Assembly: GCA_012031335.1 (NCBI GenBank)
Contig: JAAUTT010000417.1
Span: 1-5,175 of the forward strand
DNA from: Bacteroidales bacterium
GTDB lineage: Bacteria; Bacteroidota; Bacteroidia; Bacteroidales; JAAUTT01
Length of the DNA stretch: 5,175 nucleotides
Direction of reading: 5' to 3'
Numbering within the stretch: position 1 is the first letter of the stretch; every line of letters begins with the position of its first letter. This document shows, piece after piece, positions 1 to 4,545 of this stretch. The notes under the pieces are model-generated. The model had not been told where the DNA came from. It did not search any database and saw only the letters and a program-made list of their open reading frames with translations. The position numbers were made by a program, and so were the translations under genes.

Positions 1-168
1 CCATCATCGGCATCAGTGAACTGACCTTTAGCGCGCAGCAGATCAATAGCGCTACTTACAGTACCCTAGAAGTCTTTTCTTCCACTCGCCGTGGCTTACC
101 TTGCGATCACCTTACCAATTAGTCTGTGGAGCCGTTGGCTTGAAGGGAGATACCATTATGAAGCTTGA
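1..168 (+). pseudogene. Polar amino-acid ABC transporter permease, C-terminal fragment with frameshift
   Basis: This is the tail of an inner-membrane permease of the HisM/GlnP/ArtQ type, the channel subunit of a polar amino-acid importer. Reading from base 3 gives IIGISELTFSAQQINSATYS then TLEVFSS. The pattern G-x-x-E-L then A-Q then T then E-V-F matches the C-terminal part of this family after the EAA loop. From base 85 a different frame continues with LAVAYLAITLPISLWSRWLE, the last membrane helix, and ends at TGA 166-168. One inserted base near A84, or an equivalent indel, separates the two parts. The 5' part lies outside the window. The G+C content is about 49%, against about 25-35% just downstream, and such importers are uncommon in Bacteroidota, so the piece looks foreign. 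The family call is fairly sure; whether it was ever a working gene here is not. Confidence 0.72.
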
Positions 169-602
169 GCTAAAAAACGTTACAAAGAGTTAGCTCTCAA
201 ATACCATCCGACAGGGGAGGAAGTACCGAAACGATGCAGCAAATTAACGCTGAGTATCAAAACATCATCAAAAATCCAATTTTTAATTTTTCAGGACAAA
301 CAGAGCAACAGCAAAAAGACTTTGTTATCTATCCTGAAATTATTGACCAAATTGTCGGTTATGAAGGGATTATAATTGAATTAATCGGAAATTGGATTTG
401 GATTAGTGGCAATACCTATACTTACAGGCAGCAATTAAAGCAAATTGGCTTCTTTTTTGCGCCCAAAAAAGTAATGTGGTATTATCGCCCCGAAGATTAT
501 AAAAGCTCAAAATCAAGCCCGCAAACAATAGAAACAATTAGGGCTAAATATGGCAGTGAAGTTATTGAACGAAAATATTCAAAAATGGAACTTGAAAAAT
601 AG
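158..602 (+). pseudogene. Small J-domain (DnaJ-like) protein, N-terminus frameshifted twice
   Basis: J-domains stimulate the ATPase of Hsp70 (DnaK) through an invariant HPD motif. The three frames read in turn give MKLELK, then KRYKELALKYHP, then DRGGSTETMQQINAEYQNII, a good J-domain helix II, HPD loop and helix III. The breaks fit one base missing from the A-run at 172-177 and one G missing at 209-210, inside the HPD codons. From ATG 234 the frame is open for 122 codons. Its second half, around residues 45-95 (LIGNWIWISGNTYTYRQQLK, GFFFAPKKVMWYYRPEDYKS), resembles the C-terminal domain of J-proteins I know from Bacteroidota mobile DNA. A shortened protein from ATG 234 could still be made but would lack HPD. 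The gene starts at or right after an AAGCTT site where composition changes, so its true start may be missing. It converges on the minus-strand operon. Confidence 0.7.
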
Positions 603-610
603 TTACAAAA

Positions 611-637
611 AGGGCTCGGAGCTGAACCCGAGCCTTT
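611..637 (-). terminator. Rho-independent terminator between convergent genes
   Basis: The arms GGCTCGG (613-619) and CCGAGCC (628-634) pair perfectly around an 8-nt loop and extend through flanking A-T pairs. Read on the minus strand, the stem is followed by a CCCTTTTTG T-run, so it best serves the 1877-663 operon. Read on the plus strand it ends in only TTT, giving a weaker stop for the J-protein gene. Confidence 0.8.
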
Positions 638-662
638 ACAAAAACTCAAAAACTTGGGGTTG

Positions 663-884
663 TCATTCCCCTTCGACCGTTGCTTGTGCAACTGCTGTCA
701 TCACGCTTCCGGCGACAGTAAGATAACCGGCCACCGTGACAATTGTGGCGGGTAAAGTTACAGGAGCAGCAATGATTGCACCACCAACGGCAGCCAAGCA
801 TAAACCAACTGTCCTGATAGTTTTGAAGAATTTCGACGTTGGAGCAATCAATCGCTCCATTAATGTTAATTTCTTAGTTGCCAT
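663..884 (-). CDS. Small hydrophobic protein with two predicted membrane helices, last gene of the operon
   Basis: This 73-aa protein is intact. It has a basic, amphipathic N-terminus (MATKKLTLMERLIAPTSKFF) followed by two hydrophobic segments at about residues 25-42 and 47-68, rich in Ala, Val and Gly, with a Pro-containing turn between them and an acidic C-terminus (EGE). It should sit in the cytoplasmic membrane as a hairpin. Its ATG overlaps the end of the 83-aa gene by 11 bases, which suggests translational coupling. I have seen similar proteins, with an N-terminus like LTLLERLKAPTPPFFK, in other Bacteroidota genomes, but I know of no function. Size and topology recall phage holins, but no endolysin gene lies beside it, so I do not assign that role. 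A strong terminator lies about 25 bases downstream. Confidence 0.75.
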   Translation of the reverse strand: MATKKLTLMERLIAPTSKFFKTIRTVGLCLAAVGGAIIAAPVTLPATIVTVAGYLTVAGSVMTAVAQATVEGE

Positions 885-1125
885 GTTCTTTATTGTTAAA
901 AATGAATGTTTCGATATGGTTTATCCGCTTTTCAAGAAACTCGATTCGTTGGTTCATCAAATCGTTGATTCCCCTGAATTCGGTTTTAATAATTGATGTG
1001 GTGGTTTTCACTTCGCCCAGGTCTTTTTCGACATGCTTAAAATCCCTATGCAATTGTTTTACAAAGAAAGCCACCAGTGAAAGTAGCAACGAGATTATAA
1101 TCCCGAAAAGTTGAAACTCGTTCAT
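874..1125 (-). CDS. Small protein with one N-terminal membrane helix and a coiled coil
   Basis: This 83-aa protein begins MNEFQLFGIIISLLLSLVAF. Residues about 4-24 form a single membrane anchor. The rest is highly charged and probably helical, with a heptad-like pattern over about residues 25-75 (VEKDLGEV, IEFLEKRINHIETF), so a soluble coiled coil is likely. The layout resembles XhlA-type or other phage-derived lysis-associated proteins, but the resemblance is structural only. The ATG lies two bases after the TAA of the 249-aa gene, and the C-terminus overlaps the start of the 73-aa gene, so all three are probably on one message. No Shine-Dalgarno sequence is evident, which is usual in Bacteroidota. 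Function unknown. Confidence 0.78.
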   Translation of the reverse strand: MNEFQLFGIIISLLLSLVAFFVKQLHRDFKHVEKDLGEVKTTTSIIKTEFRGINDLMNQRIEFLEKRINHIETFIFNNKEHGN

Positions 1126-1127
1126 GA

Positions 1128-1877
1128 TTAAGCAGTCTCAATAATCGACAAAGCGTTGTATGAGCCGTTTTTCATAGGGTACTGAATCCCATTTACCAAT
1201 TGAAAGAACTCCACTTTCAACAAGAACAACCTTGTTCCGGTTCCGGCAGCTACTGCCGTAGGAGTTAATGTTACAGCCGTTGAAGGTGCATTGTTGGCAA
1301 GATTGAGCACATTGGTTAACCTTACATCGGCAACTCCGGTTGCAAAATTTATATTTGCCATTGCACCGGAAAGACTTACATGCGTTGCTCCAGCCGGAAA
1401 GGCAATGTCTGTTAACGGAACTAATCCGGCAATGGTTATTACTCCTGTTGCAGGTGCCACTGCAAAGGGTTTGTAAAGTACCGTTCCCAAAATAGCATTG
1501 ATATTAAAATTGAAGCCTTTTAGCAAGGTTCGGCCATTAACCGTACCGATGCCAACAGCAGGTTTTCGCTGTCCTCTTGGACTGGTAACATCCATTTTCA
1601 TCACATCGTGCATCAAGGTTGTTACCCTAGATGTTACAAGCGAGTCAGAAGCTGTCATCATAAGCGACCGCAGAGAGTCACGTAATAATTTCCCCGAAGT
1701 ACCAGCAGCTCCAAACTCAGCATTATTTTCCCGGGTACGGGCAAAATTAGGGTCATTGGCGATTTTAGCAGCCGATATGCTGCTTTTTTCTTTGACGAGG
1801 TATTGCCCGTCTTTTTTATAGAAGGTCATTCCACCAACTGTACCTTCTATTTTGATAATTCCTTTTTGATTTGCCAT
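1128..1877 (-). CDS. Conserved Bacteroidota protein of unknown function, 249 aa, first gene of the operon
   Basis: The gene is intact. Residues 1-31 (GIIKIEGTVGGMTFYKKDGQ within it) and the segment around 46-70 (FARTRENNAEFGAAGTSGKL) look like the conserved head of a family I recall from Flavobacteriia and Sphingobacteriia, always annotated as hypothetical. Residues about 75-120 are helical and basic (RVTTLMHDVMKM, SPRGQRKPAVG). From about 125 onward the protein is low in charge and rich in Ala, Val, Thr, Asn and Gly with alternating hydrophobics, so probably a beta-sandwich-like domain. There is no signal peptide, membrane helix or recognisable catalytic motif. The composition would suit a structural or surface-assembling protein, but that is inference. 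Its ATG faces a divergent small gene across about 190-220 bases, and I find no strong TAnnTTTG box on the minus strand there. The two downstream genes are membrane proteins that follow with almost no gap. Confidence 0.8.
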   Translation of the reverse strand: MANQKGIIKIEGTVGGMTFYKKDGQYLVKEKSSISAAKIANDPNFARTRENNAEFGAAGTSGKLLRDSLRSLMMTASDSLVTSRVTTLMHDVMKMDVTSPRGQRKPAVGIGTVNGRTLLKGFNFNINAILGTVLYKPFAVAPATGVITIAGLVPLTDIAFPAGATHVSLSGAMANINFATGVADVRLTNVLNLANNAPSTAVTLTPTAVAAGTGTRLFLLKVEFFQLVNGIQYPMKNGSYNALSIIETA

Positions 1878-2011
1878 GATTAAAAATTTTAGCGTTCAAC
1901 AAATGATTTACAACACAATCTTATGCTATAATCGAAGCAAATACTATATACAGAGGCTTATACGTCCAGTTTTGACCCAAAAGGGAAGTTTATCCGGTGC
2001 AAAATTGTTTG

Positions 2012-2019
2012 TATCTTCG
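2012..2019 (+). promoter_or_regulatory. Possible Bacteroidota -7 box (TATCTTCG)
   Basis: TATCTTCG, preceded by TTGTTTG, matches seven of eight positions of the TAnnTTTG -7 element. It lies just before the tandem repeat and the small gene at 2096-2280. I see no clear TTTG -33 box at the usual 19-20 bp, so this is tentative. Confidence 0.35.
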
Positions 2020-2074
2020 TATCAAAGTATGGTTAAAGCCATATCAAAGTCATACTAAAGCTATGGCAACCATA
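2020..2074 (+). repeat. 22-bp tandem repeat with alternating TATGG/CCATA half-sites, operator-like
   Basis: TATCAAAGT and AAAGC recur with a 22-bp period (units 2020-2041 and 2042-2063, 16 of 22 bases identical). Overlaid on this are four half-sites in alternating orientation: TATGG at 2028, CCATA at 2039, TATGG at 2062 and CCATA at 2070. The block sits immediately downstream of a promoter-like box and ahead of a small gene, a common place for repressor binding. No bound protein can be named. Confidence 0.45.
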
Positions 2075-2095
2075 CGAGTAATTTTAAACTGTAGC

Positions 2096-2280
2096 ATGCG
2101 AACAGGGTTGTAATTTATCCCAAAGATGTGCAACGGATTACAGGCAAAAGCGAGAAATACGGAAGGAGACTACTGGTGCAGATAAAAGCCAAGTTTGAGA
2201 AAGAACCGCACCAGTTTGTTTCGATAATCGAATTTTGCCAGTTTACCGGACTTGCACCAGAACTTGTAAACAAGTTATGA
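2096..2280 (+). pseudogene. Small conserved Bacteroidota protein, possibly DNA-binding, N-terminus frameshifted
   Basis: The frame open from 2101 to TGA 2280 reads NRVVIYPKDVQRITGKSEKY, GRRLLVQIKAKFEKEPHQFV, then SIIEFCQFTGLAPELVNKL. I recall about 60-residue proteins of this form (IYPKDVQ-ITGKSERYGRKLL, then HQFVS-EFC-YTGL) in Bacteroidota accessory DNA. The alternation of predicted short helices suggests a helix-turn-helix type fold, but I know of no proven function. The frame has no ATG, GTG or TTG before GTG 2128, which would remove the conserved head. ATG 2096 is one frame off, and adding a single base after ATGCG gives MRNRVVIYPKDVQ, so one lost base near 2098-2101 is the simplest explanation. 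Upstream, ATG 2063 is in the same frame as ATG 2096 and ends at TAA 2111. The family recognition is from memory; the break is seen directly. Confidence 0.55.
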
Positions 2281-2510
2281 ATGATTAAAACGGCTGGCGA
2301 AGCAGTACAAATCACAACAAAAAATATGGCTAAAACCCATAAAATTTATAGCATTTTGACTTTGTTTGTATCAGAAAATCATTGCTTTTTCATATATTTG
2401 CAATGGAAACGGAGTTCATCAAAAAAGCACGTCCTTACTCAAAACAAATGTGAACTAATAGTGAACCCGCTGAAATTGTTCTTCGTAAAATACTGATAAA
2501 AAGATATTTG
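2281..2510. other. Intergenic stretch without a convincing gene
   Basis: ATG 2281 opens a 71-codon frame (MIKTAGEAVQITTKNMAK and on), but its second half runs through a promoter-like box and reads like non-coding AT-rich DNA. ATG 2403 opens a 16-codon frame (METEFIKKARPYSKQM) that then stops. Neither resembles a family I know. The stretch holds two promoter-like boxes, TATATTTG at 2393 and GATATTTG at 2503, and nothing else I can support. Confidence 0.4.
2393..2400 (+). promoter_or_regulatory. Perfect TAnnTTTG -7 box (TATATTTG)
   Basis: TATATTTG matches the Bacteroidota sigma-ABfr -7 consensus at every defined position. The nearest TTTG upstream is at 2365-2368, 24 bp away, longer than the usual 19-20 bp. 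A transcript from here would run through the tRNA-like hairpin and stop at the 2542-2570 terminator, or continue into the GIY-YIG gene. Confidence 0.4.
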
Positions 2511-2516
2511 CAGACA

Positions 2517-2540
2517 TGGGGTATCGTCCTGGTACCCCGA
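2517..2540 (+). other. tRNA-like acceptor-stem hairpin, likely an internally deleted tRNA gene
   Basis: TGGGGTA (2517-2523) and TACCCCG (2533-2539) form a seven-pair stem, with a T-G pair at the end, around a nine-base loop, followed by A at the discriminator position. The first ten bases, TGGGGTATCG, equal the 5' end of bacterial tRNA-Gln as I remember it from E. coli. The end, ACCCCGACA, equals the 3' end of the tRNA-Pro-like gene at 2812-2888. A GATATTTG box lies seven bases upstream and a strong terminator just downstream, which is the setting of a tRNA gene. The D, anticodon and T arms are absent, so it cannot be a working tRNA. A small structured RNA is an alternative. Confidence 0.4.
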
Positions 2541-2541
2541 C

Positions 2542-2570
2542 AAAAAAGGAGGCCATTCGCCTCCTTTTTT
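2542..2570 (+). terminator. Strong rho-independent terminator
   Basis: Six A, then GGAGGC (2548-2553), a five-base loop, GCCTCC (2559-2564) and six T. The structure is symmetrical and should stop transcription from either side. It ends the tRNA-like unit and lies seven bases before the ATG of the GIY-YIG gene. Confidence 0.85.
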
Positions 2571-2576
2571 CATTGT

Positions 2577-2821
2577 ATGAGTTATTACGTTTATATATTA
2601 AGAAGCTTAAAGACAACAAATATTACATTGGTTCTACTTCCGATGTACAAGCCCGCCTATCCTATCACAATTCCGGGAGGCAGAAATCAACCAAAAACAG
2701 GATTCCTTTTGAACTGGTATATGCTGAAACTTTACCTGATAAATCATCGGCCTTGATCCGGGAGAAACAAATAAAAAGCTATAAGGGTGGACAAGCCTTT
2801 AAACGTCTGATTGGGGTGTAG
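2577..2821 (+). pseudogene. Small GIY-YIG domain protein (UPF0213/YhbQ-like), single frameshift
   Basis: GIY-YIG domains are small metal-dependent nuclease folds. Bacteroidota genomes carry many short free-standing copies, mostly of unproven role. From ATG 2577 the sequence reads MSYYVYILRSLK, the first beta strand with its YVYIL motif. From 2612 another frame continues with DNKYYIGSTSDVQARLSYHN, carrying the YIG motif and the catalytic Arg of QARL. Then come the family's STKNR, PFELVYAET, ALIREKQIKSYKGG and AFKRLIGV, ending at TAG 2819-2821. One A lost from the run at 2610 explains the break, and with it restored the protein is 82 residues, the family's usual length. Because every motif survives, the lesion is recent or a sequencing error. 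The gene starts right after a tRNA-like hairpin and terminator, and its stop codon lies inside the putative 5' end of the next tRNA-like gene. Translating further upstream of ATG 2577 in either frame only reads the hairpin and terminator. Confidence 0.85.
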
Positions 2822-2888
2822 CCCCGCCAATGGGCGGGGTGCCTGGTTTGGGACCAGGAGGTCGTCGGTTCGAGTCCGGCCACCCCGA
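2812..2888 (+). tRNA. tRNA-Pro(TGG) with abnormal D-arm; possible integration site of the element
   Basis: The 3' two-thirds is a clean tRNA-Pro. It has anticodon stem CCTGG/CCAGG (2842-2846 and 2854-2858) with loop TTTGGGA and anticodon TGG at 2849-2851. The variable loop is AGGTC, and the T-arm is GTCGG-TTCGAGT-CCGGC (2864-2880). Acceptor strand CACCCCG is at 2881-2887 and discriminator A at 2888; CCA is not encoded. The 5' part is odd. TGGGGTG (2812-2818) followed by TA fits as acceptor and positions 8-9, but the D-arm is replaced by CCCCGCC-AATG-GGCGGGG (2822-2839), a rigid hairpin lacking a normal D-loop. A second exact acceptor strand, CGGGGTG, lies at 2835-2841, directly against the anticodon stem. 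So either this is a tRNA with a rebuilt D-arm, or only the 3' part from about 2842 is tRNA, as expected at the attachment site of an element whose integrase follows downstream. It overlaps the last codons of the GIY-YIG gene. Confidence 0.55.
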
Positions 2889-2891
2889 CAA

Positions 2892-2909
2892 TTTGGGTTT
2901 CAACCCAAA
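2892..2909. repeat. 18-bp palindrome beside the tRNA 3' end
   Basis: TTTGGGTT, two bases (TC), then AACCCAAA form perfect 8-bp arms, three bases downstream of the tRNA discriminator. The spacer is too short for a stable RNA loop without opening one pair. It could be a processing hairpin or a recombinase or accessory-protein site at the att region. Confidence 0.45.
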
Positions 2910-2911
2910 AC

Positions 2912-2947
2912 AAAAGCTCGTAAATCTTATGGTTTACGGGCTTTTTG
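2912..2947 (+). terminator. Rho-independent terminator after the tRNA
   Basis: AAAAGCTCGTAAA (2912-2924) pairs with TTTACGGGCTTTT (2933-2945), with one G-T pair, around an eight-base loop, and runs into a T-rich tail. It lies where a tRNA terminator is expected and separates the tRNA from the recombinase gene. Confidence 0.75.
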
Positions 2948-2990
2948 TTTTTTCTGATACAAAATCGAAACAATTATTTTCAACCAAAAT

Positions 2991-3044
2991 GTGACCTATT
3001 CGGATACCAAAATTAAATTTTACTTTTGGGTCACCGAATAGCAC
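2991..3044. repeat. Imperfect inverted repeat upstream of the recombinase gene
   Basis: CTATTCGG (2996-3003) and CCGAATAG (3034-3041) are perfect 8-bp arms. They extend outward as GTG on the left (after a two-base bulge) and CAC on the right, and inward as CCAAAA against TTTTGG with mismatches. The centre is AT-rich. GTGACC at 2991 and GGTCAC at 3030 lie within it. Its place between the att-like tRNA and the int gene suits arm-type recombinase or accessory-factor binding. Confidence 0.55.
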
Positions 3045-3105
3045 ATAAGTAATTTATTTACAATTGATTGAATAATATTATTTAGGTGTTTTTGATAGGT
3101 TTAGG

Positions 3106-3133
3106 CGGTCATTTTCGGATGGTAAAGTGACCG
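3106..3133. repeat. Inverted repeat CGGTCA...TGACCG before the recombinase gene
   Basis: The arms CGGTCA (3106-3111) and TGACCG (3128-3133) flank a 16-base centre and repeat the GGTCA/TGACC motif of the 2991-3044 block. The sequence TTCGGAT also recurs at about 2999-3005 and 3114-3120. It lies about 40 bases before the int start, so it may act in int autoregulation or recombination. Confidence 0.45.
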
Positions 3134-3174
3134 GATTTTTAAAATGAATTAATAGCAACTAAATCGTATTTTGT

Positions 3175-4434
3175 ATGACAACAACAAACACGTTCGGAAT
3201 CATCTTTTACATCAAAAGACAAAAAGAAAAAAAAGGCAAAGCTCCCATCTATGCTCGAATTACCGTTGATGGAAAAAGAGTTGAAGTCTCAATCAAAAGG
3301 GACATTGACGTAGATAATTGGAGTAAGGGCAAAGGTATGGCTAAAGGTAAAGGCGAAGAAATAAAAGCCCTGAATACTTACCTCGAACAAATCCGTAGCC
3401 GAATGGTAGAATGCTACCAGCATCTTCAACTCAAAAAACAACTGATTACTGCGGAGGGTGTCAAAAACAAATATCTGGGTATTGAAGAAAAGGAACATTC
3501 ACTCATGAGCCTGTTTGACTATCACAATGAGCAAATGAAAAATGTCCTGGAATGGGGTACTATGAAAAACTACTACACCACTAGAACCTATTTCCAATTA
3601 TACATCAAGGAAGTTCTTCACACTTCTGATTTATTCCTTTCTCAACTGAGCTATAAGTTTATAGTTGGGTACGAAAAATTCATGAAGGAATATAAGCCGC
3701 TCCAACCTAAAAAACCATGCGGGCAAAACACGGTAATGAAGCATATCGAGAGGCTCAGAAAAGTGGTAAACCTTGCCATCAAAAACGAGTGGCTTGATAG
3801 AGACCCATTCCAAAAGTTTCAGCCTAATTTCTTGAAAACAAACAGACAATATCTTTCGGCAGACGAGCTTGCTGCAATTGAACAAAAAGAGTTTAAATCC
3901 CTGCGTTTACAACATGCTAAAGATATGTTTGTTTTCAGTTGTTATACCGGATTAGCCTACATTGACGTTTATGAACTTACCCCTCAAAATATGGCCCTTG
4001 GCATTGATGGTGAATACTGGATTAATACCTGCCGTCATAAAACTGATATTCCGTTACGAGTACCACTGTTACCTCAAGCTATGGCGATTGTTGAGAAATA
4101 TAAAAACAATCCGAGGGTTATAGAAACAGGCAGGTTGTTGCCAGTCTATGCAAATCAAATCCTTAACAACTATCTGAAAGAAATTGCAGATTTCTGTGGT
4201 ATCGAAAAGCCATTATCCTTCCATATTGCCCGCCATACATTTGCAACTACAGTAACTCTTACCAATGGGGTTCCAATTGAAACCGTGTCAAAATTATTAG
4301 GGCATACCAGTATCAAAACAACCCAGATTTATGCAAAAGTTATTGAGCAAAAGGTTTGTGAGGATATGAGTGACCTTCGTAGTAGACTGGCGAATAAAAC
4401 TACCACACCACCCAAAGCGTTGGCGATAAAATAA
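3175..4434 (+). CDS. Tyrosine recombinase (phage/conjugative-transposon-type integrase), intact
   Basis: This 419-aa site-specific recombinase cuts and rejoins DNA through a covalent 3'-phosphotyrosine, integrating or excising an element. The N-terminal part (about residues 6-50, FGIIFYIKRQKEKKGKAPIY) is the Arm-DNA-binding beta domain usual in Bacteroidota integrases. Residues about 108-205 form the SAM-like core-binding domain, and about 225-400 the catalytic domain. Visible active-site residues are Lys289 (CRHKT), His350 and Arg353 (HIARHTFAT), His377 (LLGHTSI) and the nucleophile Tyr386 (TTQIYAKV). The first catalytic Arg is replaced by Ala261 in CYTGLAYIDV. IntDOT of CTnDOT also lacks this Arg, so loss of activity does not follow. 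The length is typical. ATG 3175 is chosen because the Arm domain begins directly after it. The gene lies 286 bases beyond the tRNA 3' end, pointing away, a usual position for a tRNA-targeting integrase. Confidence 0.93.
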   Translation: MTTTNTFGIIFYIKRQKEKKGKAPIYARITVDGKRVEVSIKRDIDVDNWSKGKGMAKGKGEEIKALNTYLEQIRSRMVECYQHLQLKKQLITAEGVKNKYLGIEEKEHSLMSLFDYHNEQMKNVLEWGTMKNYYTTRTYFQLYIKEVLHTSDLFLSQLSYKFIVGYEKFMKEYKPLQPKKPCGQNTVMKHIERLRKVVNLAIKNEWLDRDPFQKFQPNFLKTNRQYLSADELAAIEQKEFKSLRLQHAKDMFVFSCYTGLAYIDVYELTPQNMALGIDGEYWINTCRHKTDIPLRVPLLPQAMAIVEKYKNNPRVIETGRLLPVYANQILNNYLKEIADFCGIEKPLSFHIARHTFATTVTLTNGVPIETVSKLLGHTSIKTTQIYAKVIEQKVCEDMSDLRSRLANKTTTPPKALAIK

Positions 4435-4443
4435 ACTTATCGC
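4423..4443 (+). terminator. Hairpin across the recombinase stop codon, weak terminator candidate
   Basis: GCGATAA (4423-4429) and TTATCGC (4437-4443) are perfect arms with a seven-base loop containing the TAA stop. The stem is AT-rich and only scattered T residues follow (GTTTT at 4454), so termination would be weak. It could instead protect the message end. Confidence 0.35.
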
Positions 4444-4545
4444 TAAATGTAACGTTTTCAGGGCATTGACGTTTTAATGATAATTGATATGTTATTGCTA
4501 ACTCAAACAATCTAAATACGTATACTAAATAAAGGGTACGGAAAC

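Noticed and set aside
663..884. Calling the 73-aa protein a holin
   Set aside because: Size and topology fit, but no endolysin or other phage late gene is nearby, so the name would be unsupported.
736..1114. Plus-strand frames opposite the 73- and 83-aa genes
   Set aside because: They mirror the minus-strand genes, which have coherent membrane and coiled-coil patterns, tight spacing and a terminator. The plus frames have none of these.
1291..1821. Plus-strand frames opposite the 249-aa gene
   Set aside because: These are shadows of a long conserved minus-strand gene, with no family-like sequence of their own.
1927..1932. TATAAT as a sigma-70 -10 box
   Set aside because: No matching -35 box lies at proper spacing, and the primary sigma factor of Bacteroidota uses TAnnTTTG.
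1876..2058. Plus-strand frame of 60 codons starting opposite the 249-aa gene start
   Set aside because: It runs through the intergenic promoter-like and repeat region and reads as random AT-rich sequence.
2281..2496. 71-codon plus-strand frame directly after the small conserved gene
   Set aside because: It contains a perfect TAnnTTTG box and shows no recognisable protein pattern.
2607..2614. Programmed -1 frameshifting in the GIY-YIG gene
   Set aside because: CTTAAAG is a poor slippery heptamer and no stimulatory structure follows. A lost A is simpler.
2779..2973. Minus-strand frame across the tRNA
   Set aside because: It contains the typical GLEPTTSWSQTRHPAHW-like translation of an antisense tRNA, a known annotation artefact.
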